Shown here: piece by piece, positions 6,241-15,600 of the stretch
Layout of the letters: each line of letters opens with the position of its first letter
How positions within the stretch are numbered: position 1 is the stretch's first letter
Notes under the pieces: generated by a model
The model's input: the letters and a program-made list of their open reading frames with translations, nothing else
Told to the model about the DNA's origin: nothing
Databases searched by the model: none
Position numbers and translations under genes: made by a program
Virus record (IMG/VR): IMGVR_UViG_3300030389_001022
Span: 1 to 24,496 of that record
DNA from: a virus
DNA: 24,496 bases
Strand: one strand, 5' to 3'

Positions 6241-6396
6241 ATGGACATTGCTGACTCCTATCGAAAAATTATGGATAGAGAACTTAAAAAAAAAATGAAG
6301 GAACGAATGAAAGACAAAATGAAAAAGCAAGCTGAGAAAGCTATGGAAAAGGCAAAAAGGTCTAGTCTTGGACTAAGAGATAAATTAGCGAGGTAA
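6241..6396 (+). CDS. Tiny Lys/Met-rich helical protein
   Basis: A 51-residue ORF begins just after the capsid terminator T-tract. The product is an almost continuous charged helix (MKERMKDKMKKQAEKAMEKA in the middle) ending LGLRDKLAR. A ten-A run inside the gene (6286-6295) is a potential slippage site. No family is recognised. It is followed two bases later by the next tiny gene. The ORF lacks a clear Shine-Dalgarno, so support comes from position, length and codon use like that of its neighbours. Confidence 0.6.
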   Translation: MDIADSYRKIMDRELKKKMKERMKDKMKKQAEKAMEKAKRSSLGLRDKLAR

Positions 6397-6398
6397 TT

Positions 6399-6479
6399 AT
6401 GACTTATCAACCAACAAAAAAGAAAAAGAAAAAATCGACAAAGACAAGAAAACAGCTTAGTATTAAGAAAAAATATTAA
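6399..6479 (+). CDS. Very small Lys-rich peptide
   Basis: A 26-residue ORF starts two bases after the previous stop, and a further tiny gene starts two bases after its own. The product is poly-basic, MTYQPTKKKKKKSTKTRKQL in its first part, with a net charge far above zero, like nucleic-acid-binding tails. Such a short ORF could be chance, but the phasing with two neighbours and the absence of any other gene in the 395-base gap support it modestly. Confidence 0.45.
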   Translation: MTYQPTKKKKKKSTKTRKQLSIKKKY

Positions 6480-6481
6480 TC

Positions 6482-6622
6482 ATGAATCTTCTTAGAAACA
6501 AAATTACACAGCTTGAAACAAAAAAAGAAGCTGGCATGGCAACTAAAAAAGACTTAAAACAACTAGAAGAGTTTTATAAAATGCAGGGTAAAAAAAATAG
6601 AAAAAAACTTCAACTTAAATAA
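6482..6622 (+). CDS. Small basic coiled-coil-like protein
   Basis: A 46-residue ORF with predicted helices: NLLRNKITQLETKKEAGM and then TKKDLKQLEEFYKMQGKKN. The heptad-like Leu spacing suggests a short coiled coil, with a basic tail. It ends nine bases before the tail tubular A start. No family is recognised. It is more convincing than its smaller neighbour because of normal amino-acid composition and helical periodicity. Confidence 0.55.
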   Translation: MNLLRNKITQLETKKEAGMATKKDLKQLEEFYKMQGKKNRKKLQLK

Positions 6623-6631
6623 AATTTTATT

Positions 6632-7276
6632 ATGGGTATTGTAGCTGCAACAACTGAATTAGAAAGCATTAATATAATGCTTGCTTCTATAGGAGAAGCA
6701 CCAATACAAAGTCTTACTGGTAGTCCGTCTGAAAACACTTTTTATAATTCAACTTTATTACCAGTAGATGCTCGTTTTGCTCAACAAACTTTAAACGAAA
6801 TTAATAAAGCAGTACAAGGTGAAGGTTGGAGTTTTAATACTGAAATAGATGTTTCTTTAACAAGAGATTTAAATAAGCACGTTAACTTAAGTACTGATGT
6901 TTTAAGAGTAGATCCAAATATACATCAACACCCTTCAATAGATGCGATACAACGTGGCTTAAAAATGTATGACCGATTAAATAATAAATATGAATTTGAT
7001 AATGATTTGATATGTACCATTGTTTATTTTAGAGCTTTTAATGAAATACCAGAACAAGCAAGAAACTATATTACTATTAGAGCAGCTCGTGTTTTTGTAG
7101 ATAGAGTTGTTGGAGATCAAGGTCTTAGAGCTTATACACAACAAGATGAAGTAAGAGCTAGATCAGTTTTAATGGAGACTGATTTATGTAATGGAGATCA
7201 TAATATTCTTACAGGTGATCCTTCTCTTACAAGTGTTTTTGATACCTACTCCCCTGCAAATGTTCTTATTAGATAG
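6632..7276 (+). CDS. Tail tubular protein A (gatekeeper), T7 gp11-like
   Basis: This 214-residue protein is close to T7 gp11 (196). It forms the dodecameric ring between portal and nozzle. Family signs are the N-terminal ELESINIMLASIGEAPIQSL, the NEINKAVQGEGWSFNTE segment, and the C-terminal IPEQARNYITIRAARVFVDR followed by EVRARSVLMETD. It lies directly before the gp12-like gene, as in T7, with two bases between them. Confidence 0.94.
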   Translation: MGIVAATTELESINIMLASIGEAPIQSLTGSPSENTFYNSTLLPVDARFAQQTLNEINKAVQGEGWSFNTEIDVSLTRDLNKHVNLSTDVLRVDPNIHQHPSIDAIQRGLKMYDRLNNKYEFDNDLICTIVYFRAFNEIPEQARNYITIRAARVFVDRVVGDQGLRAYTQQDEVRARSVLMETDLCNGDHNILTGDPSLTSVFDTYSPANVLIR

Positions 7277-7278
7277 TC

Positions 7279-9762
7279 ATGGCTATTATTTCAAGGTCAA
7301 TTCCTACTTTATTGAGAGGAGTTTCACAAGCTTCTGATTCACAGAAGAGGCCAGATCATGCAGAAATACAAGACAACGCAGTAAGCGATCCTGTAATGGG
7401 ATTAAAAAAAAGATCTGGATCTCAATTTGTTTCTAATCTAATAGCAAGATCAGCAAACGAAGGGAGTATAGGCAATGCACACGTTATAACTATTGATAGA
7501 AGTGAGACTCAAAGAAATGTAGCAATTTTCACAACCAACAATGTAAGAGTATTTGATATAGATGGTACAGAAAAAACTGTTAACAAACCTGATGGAGTAA
7601 GTTATCTAACAACTACAGATCCAAGATCACAAATAAAAACAATTAGTATTGCTGATTTTACTTTTGTTGTTAACACGACTAAAACAATAGCAATGGACTC
7701 TACCTTATCGGCTGGAGCTATTACTCAAGCTATAGTTTTCTTTAACCAAGTATCAGATTCAACTGTTTATACAGTCACCGTTGATGGCAACTCTGTCACA
7801 AAAGACACTTCATCCGACAACCCTTTAAGTACTTCAACAGTAGCAACATCTATCAAATCAAGTTTAGATTCTGCTTTAACTGGTTTTACTATTGCACGAA
7901 ATGGACCTGTTCTTCATATTAAGAAAAACGATGGATCTAATTTTTCTATAGAAGCTAACGATACTCAAGGTAATACACAAATAACAGTTGTAAAAAATTC
8001 AGTACAACAGTTTACAGATTTGCCTACAGTTTCTCCCAATGGAATGGTCGTAGAAGTTTTAGGAGATGGAAAAGCAAATTTTGATAATTACTATGTAAAG
8101 TTTACAACCAATAATGGGGGAGCTTTTGAAGAAGGGCAATGGCAAGAAACAGTTGAAGCAGGTATTAAATTTAAATTTGATTACGATACCATGCCTCATG
8201 TCTTAGTAAGGCAAGCAGATGGTAATTTTAGATTTGCAAGAGTTGATGGAGATAGTTACACATTATCTGGCTTAACTTATACATTGCCTCAATGGGGTGA
8301 AAGGATAGCTGGTGACGAAATATCAGCTCAAGACCCTTCATTTGTTGGAGAGCAAATAAATAATGTATTTTTCTTTAGAAATAGACTTGGCTTTTTAGCA
8401 AAAGATAATGTAATTTTATCAGCAGTATCAGATTTCTTTAATTTTTTTCCTGAGAGTGTTTTAACAGTTGTTGATACAGATCCTATAGATGTAGCAGCAT
8501 CTCATACAAAAGTTGCAATTCTAAAAAATGCAATCAATATGGGAGAAAAATTAATTTTATTTTCAGATCAAACACAATTTAATCTTACGTCTTCTTCTGA
8601 TTCTTTAACACCAAAAAGTGCAAACGTAATTGTGACAACTGAATTTGAATCAAGTGACCAAGCAACTCCTGTAGGTGCTGGAAGTTCAATTTATTACGTC
8701 ACGCAAAAAGGTAATTTTAGTGGTGTGAGAGAATATATTTCACAGCAAGGTGTAGATGTAAAAGATGCTGCAAACATTACAATACACGTTCCTAGGTTGT
8801 TACCAAATGATATTTATAAAATGGCCGTATCAACTAATGAAGATTTTATAGTTTTATTAAGTGCTACGAATCCAAATATACTATATGTAAATAAATGGGT
8901 ATTTGGAGGACAAGGAGAAAAACTTTTAAATGCTTGGTTTACCTATACTTTTCCTAGTGAGCGTTCAATAAAAAATATAGATTTTATTGGTACTGATTTA
9001 TTTATGGTTATTGAAGATGATGTAGTTAATGGTGCTACTGAAATATGTTTAGAAAAAATACCTTTTGAATCAGATTTTAAAGAACCTAATTCAAACTATG
9101 AATTTTGTTTAGATCGTAAAATTACAGAAGCAACAGCAGGCGTTACTGTTACTTACAATTCAACAGATCTTTTTTCAACAATAACTTGCCCTTTTGATTT
9201 TGACAGGCAAATGAAAATTGTAGGTAGAGATTTAGCTTCTGGAGAAACAAGCACAATGGTTGATGTTTTTGGTCGTACTGTTGACGTAAAAGCAGGTAAA
9301 GTTTTTGAATCTGCTAATGGATTAAATACCACATCAAATACTATTACTACAAATGGAGATTTAAGAAATACAAAATTTATTATTGGTGAACCTTACGAAA
9401 TGCACTATAGATTTTCATCACAAAGAATGACAGAAGGATCTGGCAACCAACAAGGAGCCGAAATAGTAGGAGGCAGACTGCAAATAAAACATTTTTATTT
9501 AAAATTTGAAGATACAGGCTTTATAAAAGTAGAAGTAACTCCAGATAACAACATAACATCAACTCATATATTTACATCTACTTTAGGTACAGATTCACTA
9601 AGACAAGGTAGAGTCACTTTAGAGTCAGGTTCTTTTAAGGTTCCTATAATGAGCAGAGCTGATCGTGTAAAAATTGATATTAAAAATGATACTCATCTTC
9701 CAACTATTGTATCTAGTGCAGAGTACGAAGCGAGATTCCATTTAAGATCAAGACGTAGTTAA
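7279..9762 (+). CDS. Tail tubular protein B (nozzle), T7 gp12-like
   Basis: At 827 residues this matches T7 gp12 (794), the hexameric nozzle to which fibres attach. The N-terminus has SIPTLLRGVSQASDSQKRPD, the family's signature, followed by DNAVSDPVMGLKKRSGSQFV. The middle includes RNRLGFLAKDNVILSAVSDF with FFNFFPESV, a very conserved nozzle motif. The C-terminal part is beta-rich, ending EARFHLRSRRS. The stop overlaps the next ATG by one base. The segment around residues 150-230 looks like an inserted beta domain with many Thr and Ser. Confidence 0.95.
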   Translation: MAIISRSIPTLLRGVSQASDSQKRPDHAEIQDNAVSDPVMGLKKRSGSQFVSNLIARSANEGSIGNAHVITIDRSETQRNVAIFTTNNVRVFDIDGTEKTVNKPDGVSYLTTTDPRSQIKTISIADFTFVVNTTKTIAMDSTLSAGAITQAIVFFNQVSDSTVYTVTVDGNSVTKDTSSDNPLSTSTVATSIKSSLDSALTGFTIARNGPVLHIKKNDGSNFSIEANDTQGNTQITVVKNSVQQFTDLPTVSPNGMVVEVLGDGKANFDNYYVKFTTNNGGAFEEGQWQETVEAGIKFKFDYDTMPHVLVRQADGNFRFARVDGDSYTLSGLTYTLPQWGERIAGDEISAQDPSFVGEQINNVFFFRNRLGFLAKDNVILSAVSDFFNFFPESVLTVVDTDPIDVAASHTKVAILKNAINMGEKLILFSDQTQFNLTSSSDSLTPKSANVIVTTEFESSDQATPVGAGSSIYYVTQKGNFSGVREYISQQGVDVKDAANITIHVPRLLPNDIYKMAVSTNEDFIVLLSATNPNILYVNKWVFGGQGEKLLNAWFTYTFPSERSIKNIDFIGTDLFMVIEDDVVNGATEICLEKIPFESDFKEPNSNYEFCLDRKITEATAGVTVTYNSTDLFSTITCPFDFDRQMKIVGRDLASGETSTMVDVFGRTVDVKAGKVFESANGLNTTSNTITTNGDLRNTKFIIGEPYEMHYRFSSQRMTEGSGNQQGAEIVGGRLQIKHFYLKFEDTGFIKVEVTPDNNITSTHIFTSTLGTDSLRQGRVTLESGSFKVPIMSRADRVKIDIKNDTHLPTIVSSAEYEARFHLRSRRS

Positions 9763-10214
9763 TGGGGTATTTAAGAAAAGCAAATCTAAAAGATTTAAAT
9801 TATGTATGTGCAAACATGAGACAGATGGACAGAATGGAAGCTTTATATCAAACAGGATACGACCCCGAAGATGCTTTACGTCTTACATATTTATCTGGAG
9901 AAAAAGTTATGGCTATTGCTGGTGATAAAGATCAACCTATGGGGTTATGTGGAGTGTCTTACGAAGGCTGTATATGGATGCTTGCTACAGATGAATTGTT
10001 TGATAATAAAAAATATAGAATACAATTAATAAGACAAGGTAGAAATTGGGTAGACAATCTGTTGAAAAATCATAAATTACTATACAATATGGTGTATGCA
10101 GAGAATCATTCTGCTATAAAATGGTTAAGATGTTTAGGGTTTACATTTATCAACTATCATGCAGAATATGGACAAGAACGCAAACCATTTTATGAATTTA
10201 TAAGGATCGCTTAA
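9762..10214 (+). CDS. Internal virion protein A-like, T7 gp13-like (GNAT-fold)
   Basis: A 150-residue protein occupies the gene 13 position. T7 gp13 (138 residues) is needed for assembly of the internal core and has an acetyltransferase-like fold. Here RKANLKDLNYVCANM opens the fold, then PMGLCGVSYEGCIWMLATDE, and the end has YAENHSAIKWLRCLGFTFIN, the typical GNAT last-strand region (N...A.K.L..LGF). The acetyl-CoA P-loop (R/QxxGxG/A) is not obvious, so it is probably not catalytic. Its start overlaps the tail tubular B stop. Confidence 0.85.
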   Translation: MGYLRKANLKDLNYVCANMRQMDRMEALYQTGYDPEDALRLTYLSGEKVMAIAGDKDQPMGLCGVSYEGCIWMLATDELFDNKKYRIQLIRQGRNWVDNLLKNHKLLYNMVYAENHSAIKWLRCLGFTFINYHAEYGQERKPFYEFIRIA

Positions 10215-10727
10215 ATGTGTGCAATTTTACCAGCAATAGCAACAGGTCTTAGTTTATTTCAAGGTTTGGCGATGAGAAGTGCTGCACAAGATGTAGCAAA
10301 CCAAACTTATGAAACAGCATTACAAGATGTACGAGAAGGAGAAAGATCTAGAAGTATGCAAACTACTGCTGAAGGGGAAAGGTTAAAAGCTACAAAAGCA
10401 TCTGAGCGTCAAAAAGCACAACAAATTGCATTGCAAGGTAGAAGAGCTGGTGCTTCTCTTAAGGCTCGTGGTCAATTTGGTAATAATTTAAATTTATTAT
10501 TACGAGATGAAGGAATGAAAACTGGTAATAGAATTAATGCTATAAATCAATCTGTTGAATCTTTTGCAAGACAATCAGGTAGAAGAGTTCAAGGTATAGA
10601 TGCACAATTTAGACAACGTAGGAATGTTGCACAAAGTCGTGTAAATAAGGCTTACGCACAAGTTCCAGGTCTTACTTCAACATTACTGGGAGCAGCTTCA
10701 TCAAGTTTGCCATTTTTTGAGACTTAA
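10215..10727 (+). CDS. Internal virion protein B, T7 gp14-like
   Basis: A 170-residue protein, similar in size to T7 gp14 (196), starts on the base after the upstream stop. The N-terminus (AILPAIATGLSLFQGLA) is hydrophobic, and the rest is a long charged helix with Arg, Gln and Ala, containing RARGQFGNNLNLLLRDE-like sequence. In T7, gp14 is ejected first and forms the outer-membrane part of the DNA-translocation channel. The final TSTLLGAASSSLPFF segment is hydrophobic as well. Identification rests on order, length and the Ala/Arg helix with a hydrophobic N-terminus. Confidence 0.82.
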   Translation: MCAILPAIATGLSLFQGLAMRSAAQDVANQTYETALQDVREGERSRSMQTTAEGERLKATKASERQKAQQIALQGRRAGASLKARGQFGNNLNLLLRDEGMKTGNRINAINQSVESFARQSGRRVQGIDAQFRQRRNVAQSRVNKAYAQVPGLTSTLLGAASSSLPFFET

Positions 10728-10730
10728 ACT

Positions 10731-12650
10731 ATGACTGATTCTTTTACTGGTGGATTTCAAGTTTTTGACAATCCTGTAGATACCTATGTTCAAGCTCCTC
10801 AAGAAATACCTCAATCAGGAGCATTACAATTAGCGGAAATTTTAAAACAAGTAAATCCAAACTTACAAAAATTTATTGGTGCAAAAGTAGAAAAAAATAG
10901 AGAGACTGAAAGAATTGTTGGAAAAGTTGATTACTTAGCACAAAATAATGCTGCATATAAGAGTGTAGCTAAAGGGTTAAAAAATAAATTAGGTGACAGA
11001 TATGGTCGAATTATTCAAGGTAATTCATTATTTGTAAGACAAGGTATTCAAGAAGGTAAGGCTGAAAATATTGGTGCTGGATTATTACAAAAAATGAAAA
11101 ATAATTATAATACACATTCTTTTGAAAGTGGTCAAAGGTTAGTTGATGTTGATGTTGAATCTGATGCGTGGCAGAATTGGTTTCAGTCTGCTTTAGGTAA
11201 TGAAGTTGGTGATATTTCTAGTTTAGATGCTGATGTTTTTGAAAATAAATTAATGCCTAAAATTACAGCATTAAGTGAACAAATGTATGAATATGATTTA
11301 GAGCAAAAAGCAGAAGCAAATTTAGAACAAAATAGATCTTTAATTGCACCTAGAATAAAAAATGCTTTACCTAGTTTTGAAAAAGCATTGATATATTCTA
11401 ATAGTATTAATATAGAGGATATTGATAAATATAAATTAAATTTAGAAGAAGGTATTGCTTCTCTAAATAGTTTGACTGACAGTTTTGCTAAGAACGGTTA
11501 CTCAGGTAAAGATTTAAAAATTTTAAATAATGATTTATTAGATAACGTAATGGCAAGCGTAAGGTTATTTATTAATAATAATCCTACAGATCCTAATACA
11601 GCAGAAAAAGCAAAAGATCTTTTAGAATTATTTGGAGAACACGTTTCTTTAGGTGAAGGTCGTAAATTAAATCAACATCCTGATTGGTTAGAAAAATCAG
11701 GAGCTTTACGCACTGATGCAAATGCAATTATAAGTAATCAATTTACTGTTGATGAGAAATTAAAAGAACAAATAAAACAAAGATCTATTGATAAAGAATA
11801 TTTAGCTTTATTAGAAATTGACGATTACACTGAAAGACAAACCACTTTTCAAGAGCTTTATCGTAAATATCCTAAGTATAAAGATTATATTGATAATCAA
11901 GCTAGAAGTGATAATTTTGAAACTGAAAAAAAATTAAATAATTTTATTTTTGATATGTCTTTAAATTTATTTAGAAACGATCAAGAAATGATTACAGAAT
12001 TTATGTCAATAGAAAAAAGTAATTTAACTGATGATGATAAAATTATACAAAAATTAAGTAATACGAAAAAACTTTTAACAAACGCAAATACAATTCGAGA
12101 TTTAGTAACTCAAGGAATTGATAAAAATATGGATGATATACAGAAAATACTTAAACCCGATGCTGCAAGCTATAGCTATGAATCTCAAGCAATATTAGCT
12201 GGCTTTGAAATAGAACTGACAGAACGTGTGCCATTAATTATTGACGAAGTAATTAAGATGATTGGCGATAGAGATGAAATAAGACAAGATCCTAGAAAAT
12301 TAAACATTGTAGTTGCTGATGAAATTACAAGATTATTAAATCTTGAAAAATTAAAAATGCTTATGGCTATACCTAATGCAACAGGTTTGACAGGTTTAAA
12401 AACAAATTTAGTAATAACTGACCAAAAAGCAAAAGAGTTAGGTTTAAAAGATGACTTAGGTAACTTTATTGATAATCCATATCAAGATTATTTAAACGCA
12501 AACTTTCTAAACGCAGATAATATCCCTCCTAACCCTCTAGGGAATATAGACCCTAAAAAAGCTATAACTAATATAGGAGAAAATTCAACTAACTTTATAC
12601 CAACTGAAAAAATGAAAACTAATGCTGTATTACCAGACCAAACAAGGTAA
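10731..12650 (+). CDS. Internal virion protein C, T7 gp15-like
   Basis: A 639-residue, largely helical protein at the gene 15 position (T7 gp15 is 747). T7 gp15 and gp16 form the periplasmic and inner-membrane parts of the ejection channel. The N-terminus has ALQLAEILKQVNPNLQKFIG, then a QNNAAYKSVAKGLKNKLGD segment and SFESGQRLVDVDVESDAWQN, all matching the general pattern of podovirus gp15 homologues. Most of the rest is long Lys/Glu/Leu helices. It is shorter at the C-terminus, which is low-complexity with Asn and Pro. A 25-base gap separates it from the next gene. Confidence 0.8.
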   Translation: MTDSFTGGFQVFDNPVDTYVQAPQEIPQSGALQLAEILKQVNPNLQKFIGAKVEKNRETERIVGKVDYLAQNNAAYKSVAKGLKNKLGDRYGRIIQGNSLFVRQGIQEGKAENIGAGLLQKMKNNYNTHSFESGQRLVDVDVESDAWQNWFQSALGNEVGDISSLDADVFENKLMPKITALSEQMYEYDLEQKAEANLEQNRSLIAPRIKNALPSFEKALIYSNSINIEDIDKYKLNLEEGIASLNSLTDSFAKNGYSGKDLKILNNDLLDNVMASVRLFINNNPTDPNTAEKAKDLLELFGEHVSLGEGRKLNQHPDWLEKSGALRTDANAIISNQFTVDEKLKEQIKQRSIDKEYLALLEIDDYTERQTTFQELYRKYPKYKDYIDNQARSDNFETEKKLNNFIFDMSLNLFRNDQEMITEFMSIEKSNLTDDDKIIQKLSNTKKLLTNANTIRDLVTQGIDKNMDDIQKILKPDAASYSYESQAILAGFEIELTERVPLIIDEVIKMIGDRDEIRQDPRKLNIVVADEITRLLNLEKLKMLMAIPNATGLTGLKTNLVITDQKAKELGLKDDLGNFIDNPYQDYLNANFLNADNIPPNPLGNIDPKKAITNIGENSTNFIPTEKMKTNAVLPDQTR

Positions 12651-12675
12651 TATTGATTCATAAAGCAAAACAACA

Positions 12676-15600
12676 ATGACAAATTCCAACTTTAATGAAG
12701 AATCAGAAACAGATAAACTTTTTAAAAAGCTAGAAGAAGATTCTTTATTTCCAGAGTTTAATAAAAATTTAAATAAAGGATACGCTAGAACAATAGATTT
12801 TTTCGATAATTTAGTTGGTGGTGATAAAAGAAGTTTTGAAGAAATTTTAGAAAACAGATCAAAAATAAAAAATGAATTTAATACTAAAAGAGCGCAAAAT
12901 TTAAAAGATTTAAAAGACTCAGGCAAAGTAGATGAAATATATAGAGGTATAACTTCGGCTCCTTTTGCTTTTGTAAATGAGGTAGCTGATTTTGGAGTGG
13001 GTGCAAATAATTATTTGAGAGGAAAAGATTATTCAAGAACAGAAATTTTTAATCTTGAATCAATGGGATTGAAAGACGAAGGAGATGAGCAAAGTTTATA
13101 TTACACAATTCCACAAGCATTAACACAATTTTTATTACCTTATGGTGTTTTAAATAAAGCTGCTGGTGGAATCAAAGCTGCAAAAACAGCAAAAGCTGTA
13201 AAAGCTGTAAAAGGTATCAAGAGTGCAAAAGGTTTAAAAGCTGCTCAAGATGCTGCTAAAGCTGCTCAAAAAGCAAGAAAGTTTGGATTATCAAATCGTT
13301 ATGTAAGAAACTTTGCAGTTGGTACGGTAGCTGATTCAATTGCTTTTAATGCTTATGATGATAATTTATTTAATTTTATAAACGATCAAGTACCAAGTCT
13401 TAGAAACCCTGTTTTTAATTATTTAGAAGCAAAGACACCAGAAGAAGAAAGTTTTGCTGAAGCTAAATTAAAACAACTTTTAGTTGGTGGAATAATAGGT
13501 GAAACAATAGGTTTTGGTCTTGAAGTTGCAGCACCAGCAATAGGTAAAGTTGCAAAAAAAGTAACTAAACCTGTTGTAAAAAAAGGTGTGCAAGTAGCAA
13601 CTGATCTAGTAAAAGAAAGAGGTGAACTAGGTAAAGCTCTTGGAGAAGATGCTCAACGACTTTTTAATGCAACAAAAAATTTATTAGATGACATTAAATC
13701 AGATCCAAAAAGAAAGGCTAATGTTTTAAATAAAAAAATGGTTGATGACGCTGAAAGTTTAAGAGGTGTAACCAATATAGAACCTGAGATGGAAAACATA
13801 TTAAAAGAAAAAACTGAATTAAAATCCAGACCAGAACCAACAAAACAACCAACAGGTGGAGAAGATTTTAAGCCTGTAGACACTGAAAGAACTGCTGTTT
13901 TATTTGGACCTAGAAAGCAAGATATTGATTTTACTAGAAATTCATTAAATATGATGATGAAAACAGAACCAGAGAATTTAGATGTTTTACCTAACAGAAA
14001 ACTTTTAAGAATTGTCGAAGATCTTTCTTTACCAGAAGTTTTAAAAAAATTAGATGATGATGCTGCTACACTTTCAGATCCAGAAAGATTAGCAAGAATG
14101 TTAAAAGCTTTAAAATATCAATATAAATTAACACAAGAATTAACTGACGTAGTAAAACCTTTAGAGGATGCAATACTAGCAAATAACGCACCAGCTATTG
14201 ATGAGCTTTATAAATATATGGCTGACAGAATACAGCCATATTTTGCAATGCTCATTCCTAATAAAAAATTAAGTGCTGGACCTGCTAGGTTTTTACAAGC
14301 AAGAAGACTTATTGATGTTGAATTGCCTGATGAAGGCGGTTTAAAAGGTTTAGTTACTGACTCTATAAATGAACAAAAAGCACCAACAACAAAAGGACAA
14401 AAAAATAAAGTTAAAAGACCTACTGTTACACAGGAAGCAAGAGAATTTATAAAAGGATATGACGAAGAACAAGCATTGCCTTCTATAAAATTAATTGTAG
14501 AAGCTTTAGAACAAAAAGATCACGTTGAAATGATTAAGTTTCTTAGAGCTATTGGCATGGCAGAAAACAATCCTAAAGCTATAGGTGAACTACTAAGACC
14601 TATGACAAAAGCTCAAGGTTTTGCTAAAAATGTAAACGCTACTTTAAGAGTTACAAATGAAGTTGCTATAAATAGTGTCCTTACTGGATTTCCAACTCAT
14701 ATATTAAACGTACTTACTGCTAGTTTAAACGTGGGTCTTGGTCCTTATCAACTAATACAAGGCGCTCCTTTAGATAAAATTGCATACTTAAGGGCTGCAA
14801 AAGAATACATAACAATGTTTACACAACTTGGTAATACTTTAAAAATGGCAGGTAAAGCTTTCAAACAAGATAGAAATATATTAGATCCTTCAAGAGTATT
14901 TTATTATGACGTAGCTGATATGTATGCAATTAGAATGCCTGGTAATAGTCCAACTGCACAAGTAACAAATGCAGTTGGTCATACTGTTAGATTATCTAGA
15001 AGGTCAATGATCGCAGGTGATGAAATAGTAAAACAAACAGCATTTAGAAGCGTTCTTGCAGGTGATATATGGGAAGAAGGTTGGAGAGCAGGTAAACGAG
15101 GTGCTGAATTAAATAAATTTGTAAAAACAGAATTTGAAAGACATATAAAAATTTTAACTGAAGACTCTATTGATGCTTTTGAGGGAACTGCTGCACAAAA
15201 AGCTGAAGCTTTAAGAAAATATATAAGGGCTGTAGATTACGCAGCACAAAGAACTTTTACTAGAGAGTTAGGAACAGGATATTTTAAAAAGGCAACAAGG
15301 CCAGCAGCAAAGGTAATGCAACTACCAGCATTTAAATTAGTAAATTTCTTTGTAGGAACACCTGTAAACTTAGCAAAATCAAGTATTAGATTAGACCCTA
15401 TAACTGGTATAGGAAGTTATTTTCAAGATCCTAAAAAAATACCTGGATTGCCAAAGCTTATTAAAGAATATCAAGAGGAGTTAGCAAGTACAGATTGGGC
15501 AACAAGAACAAGAGCAGTAGGAGAAGCTAGAACAGGTGGTCAAATACTTGCAGCTTTTTCATTATTAGCACTAGCAGACGAAGACAATCCTAATCATCCT

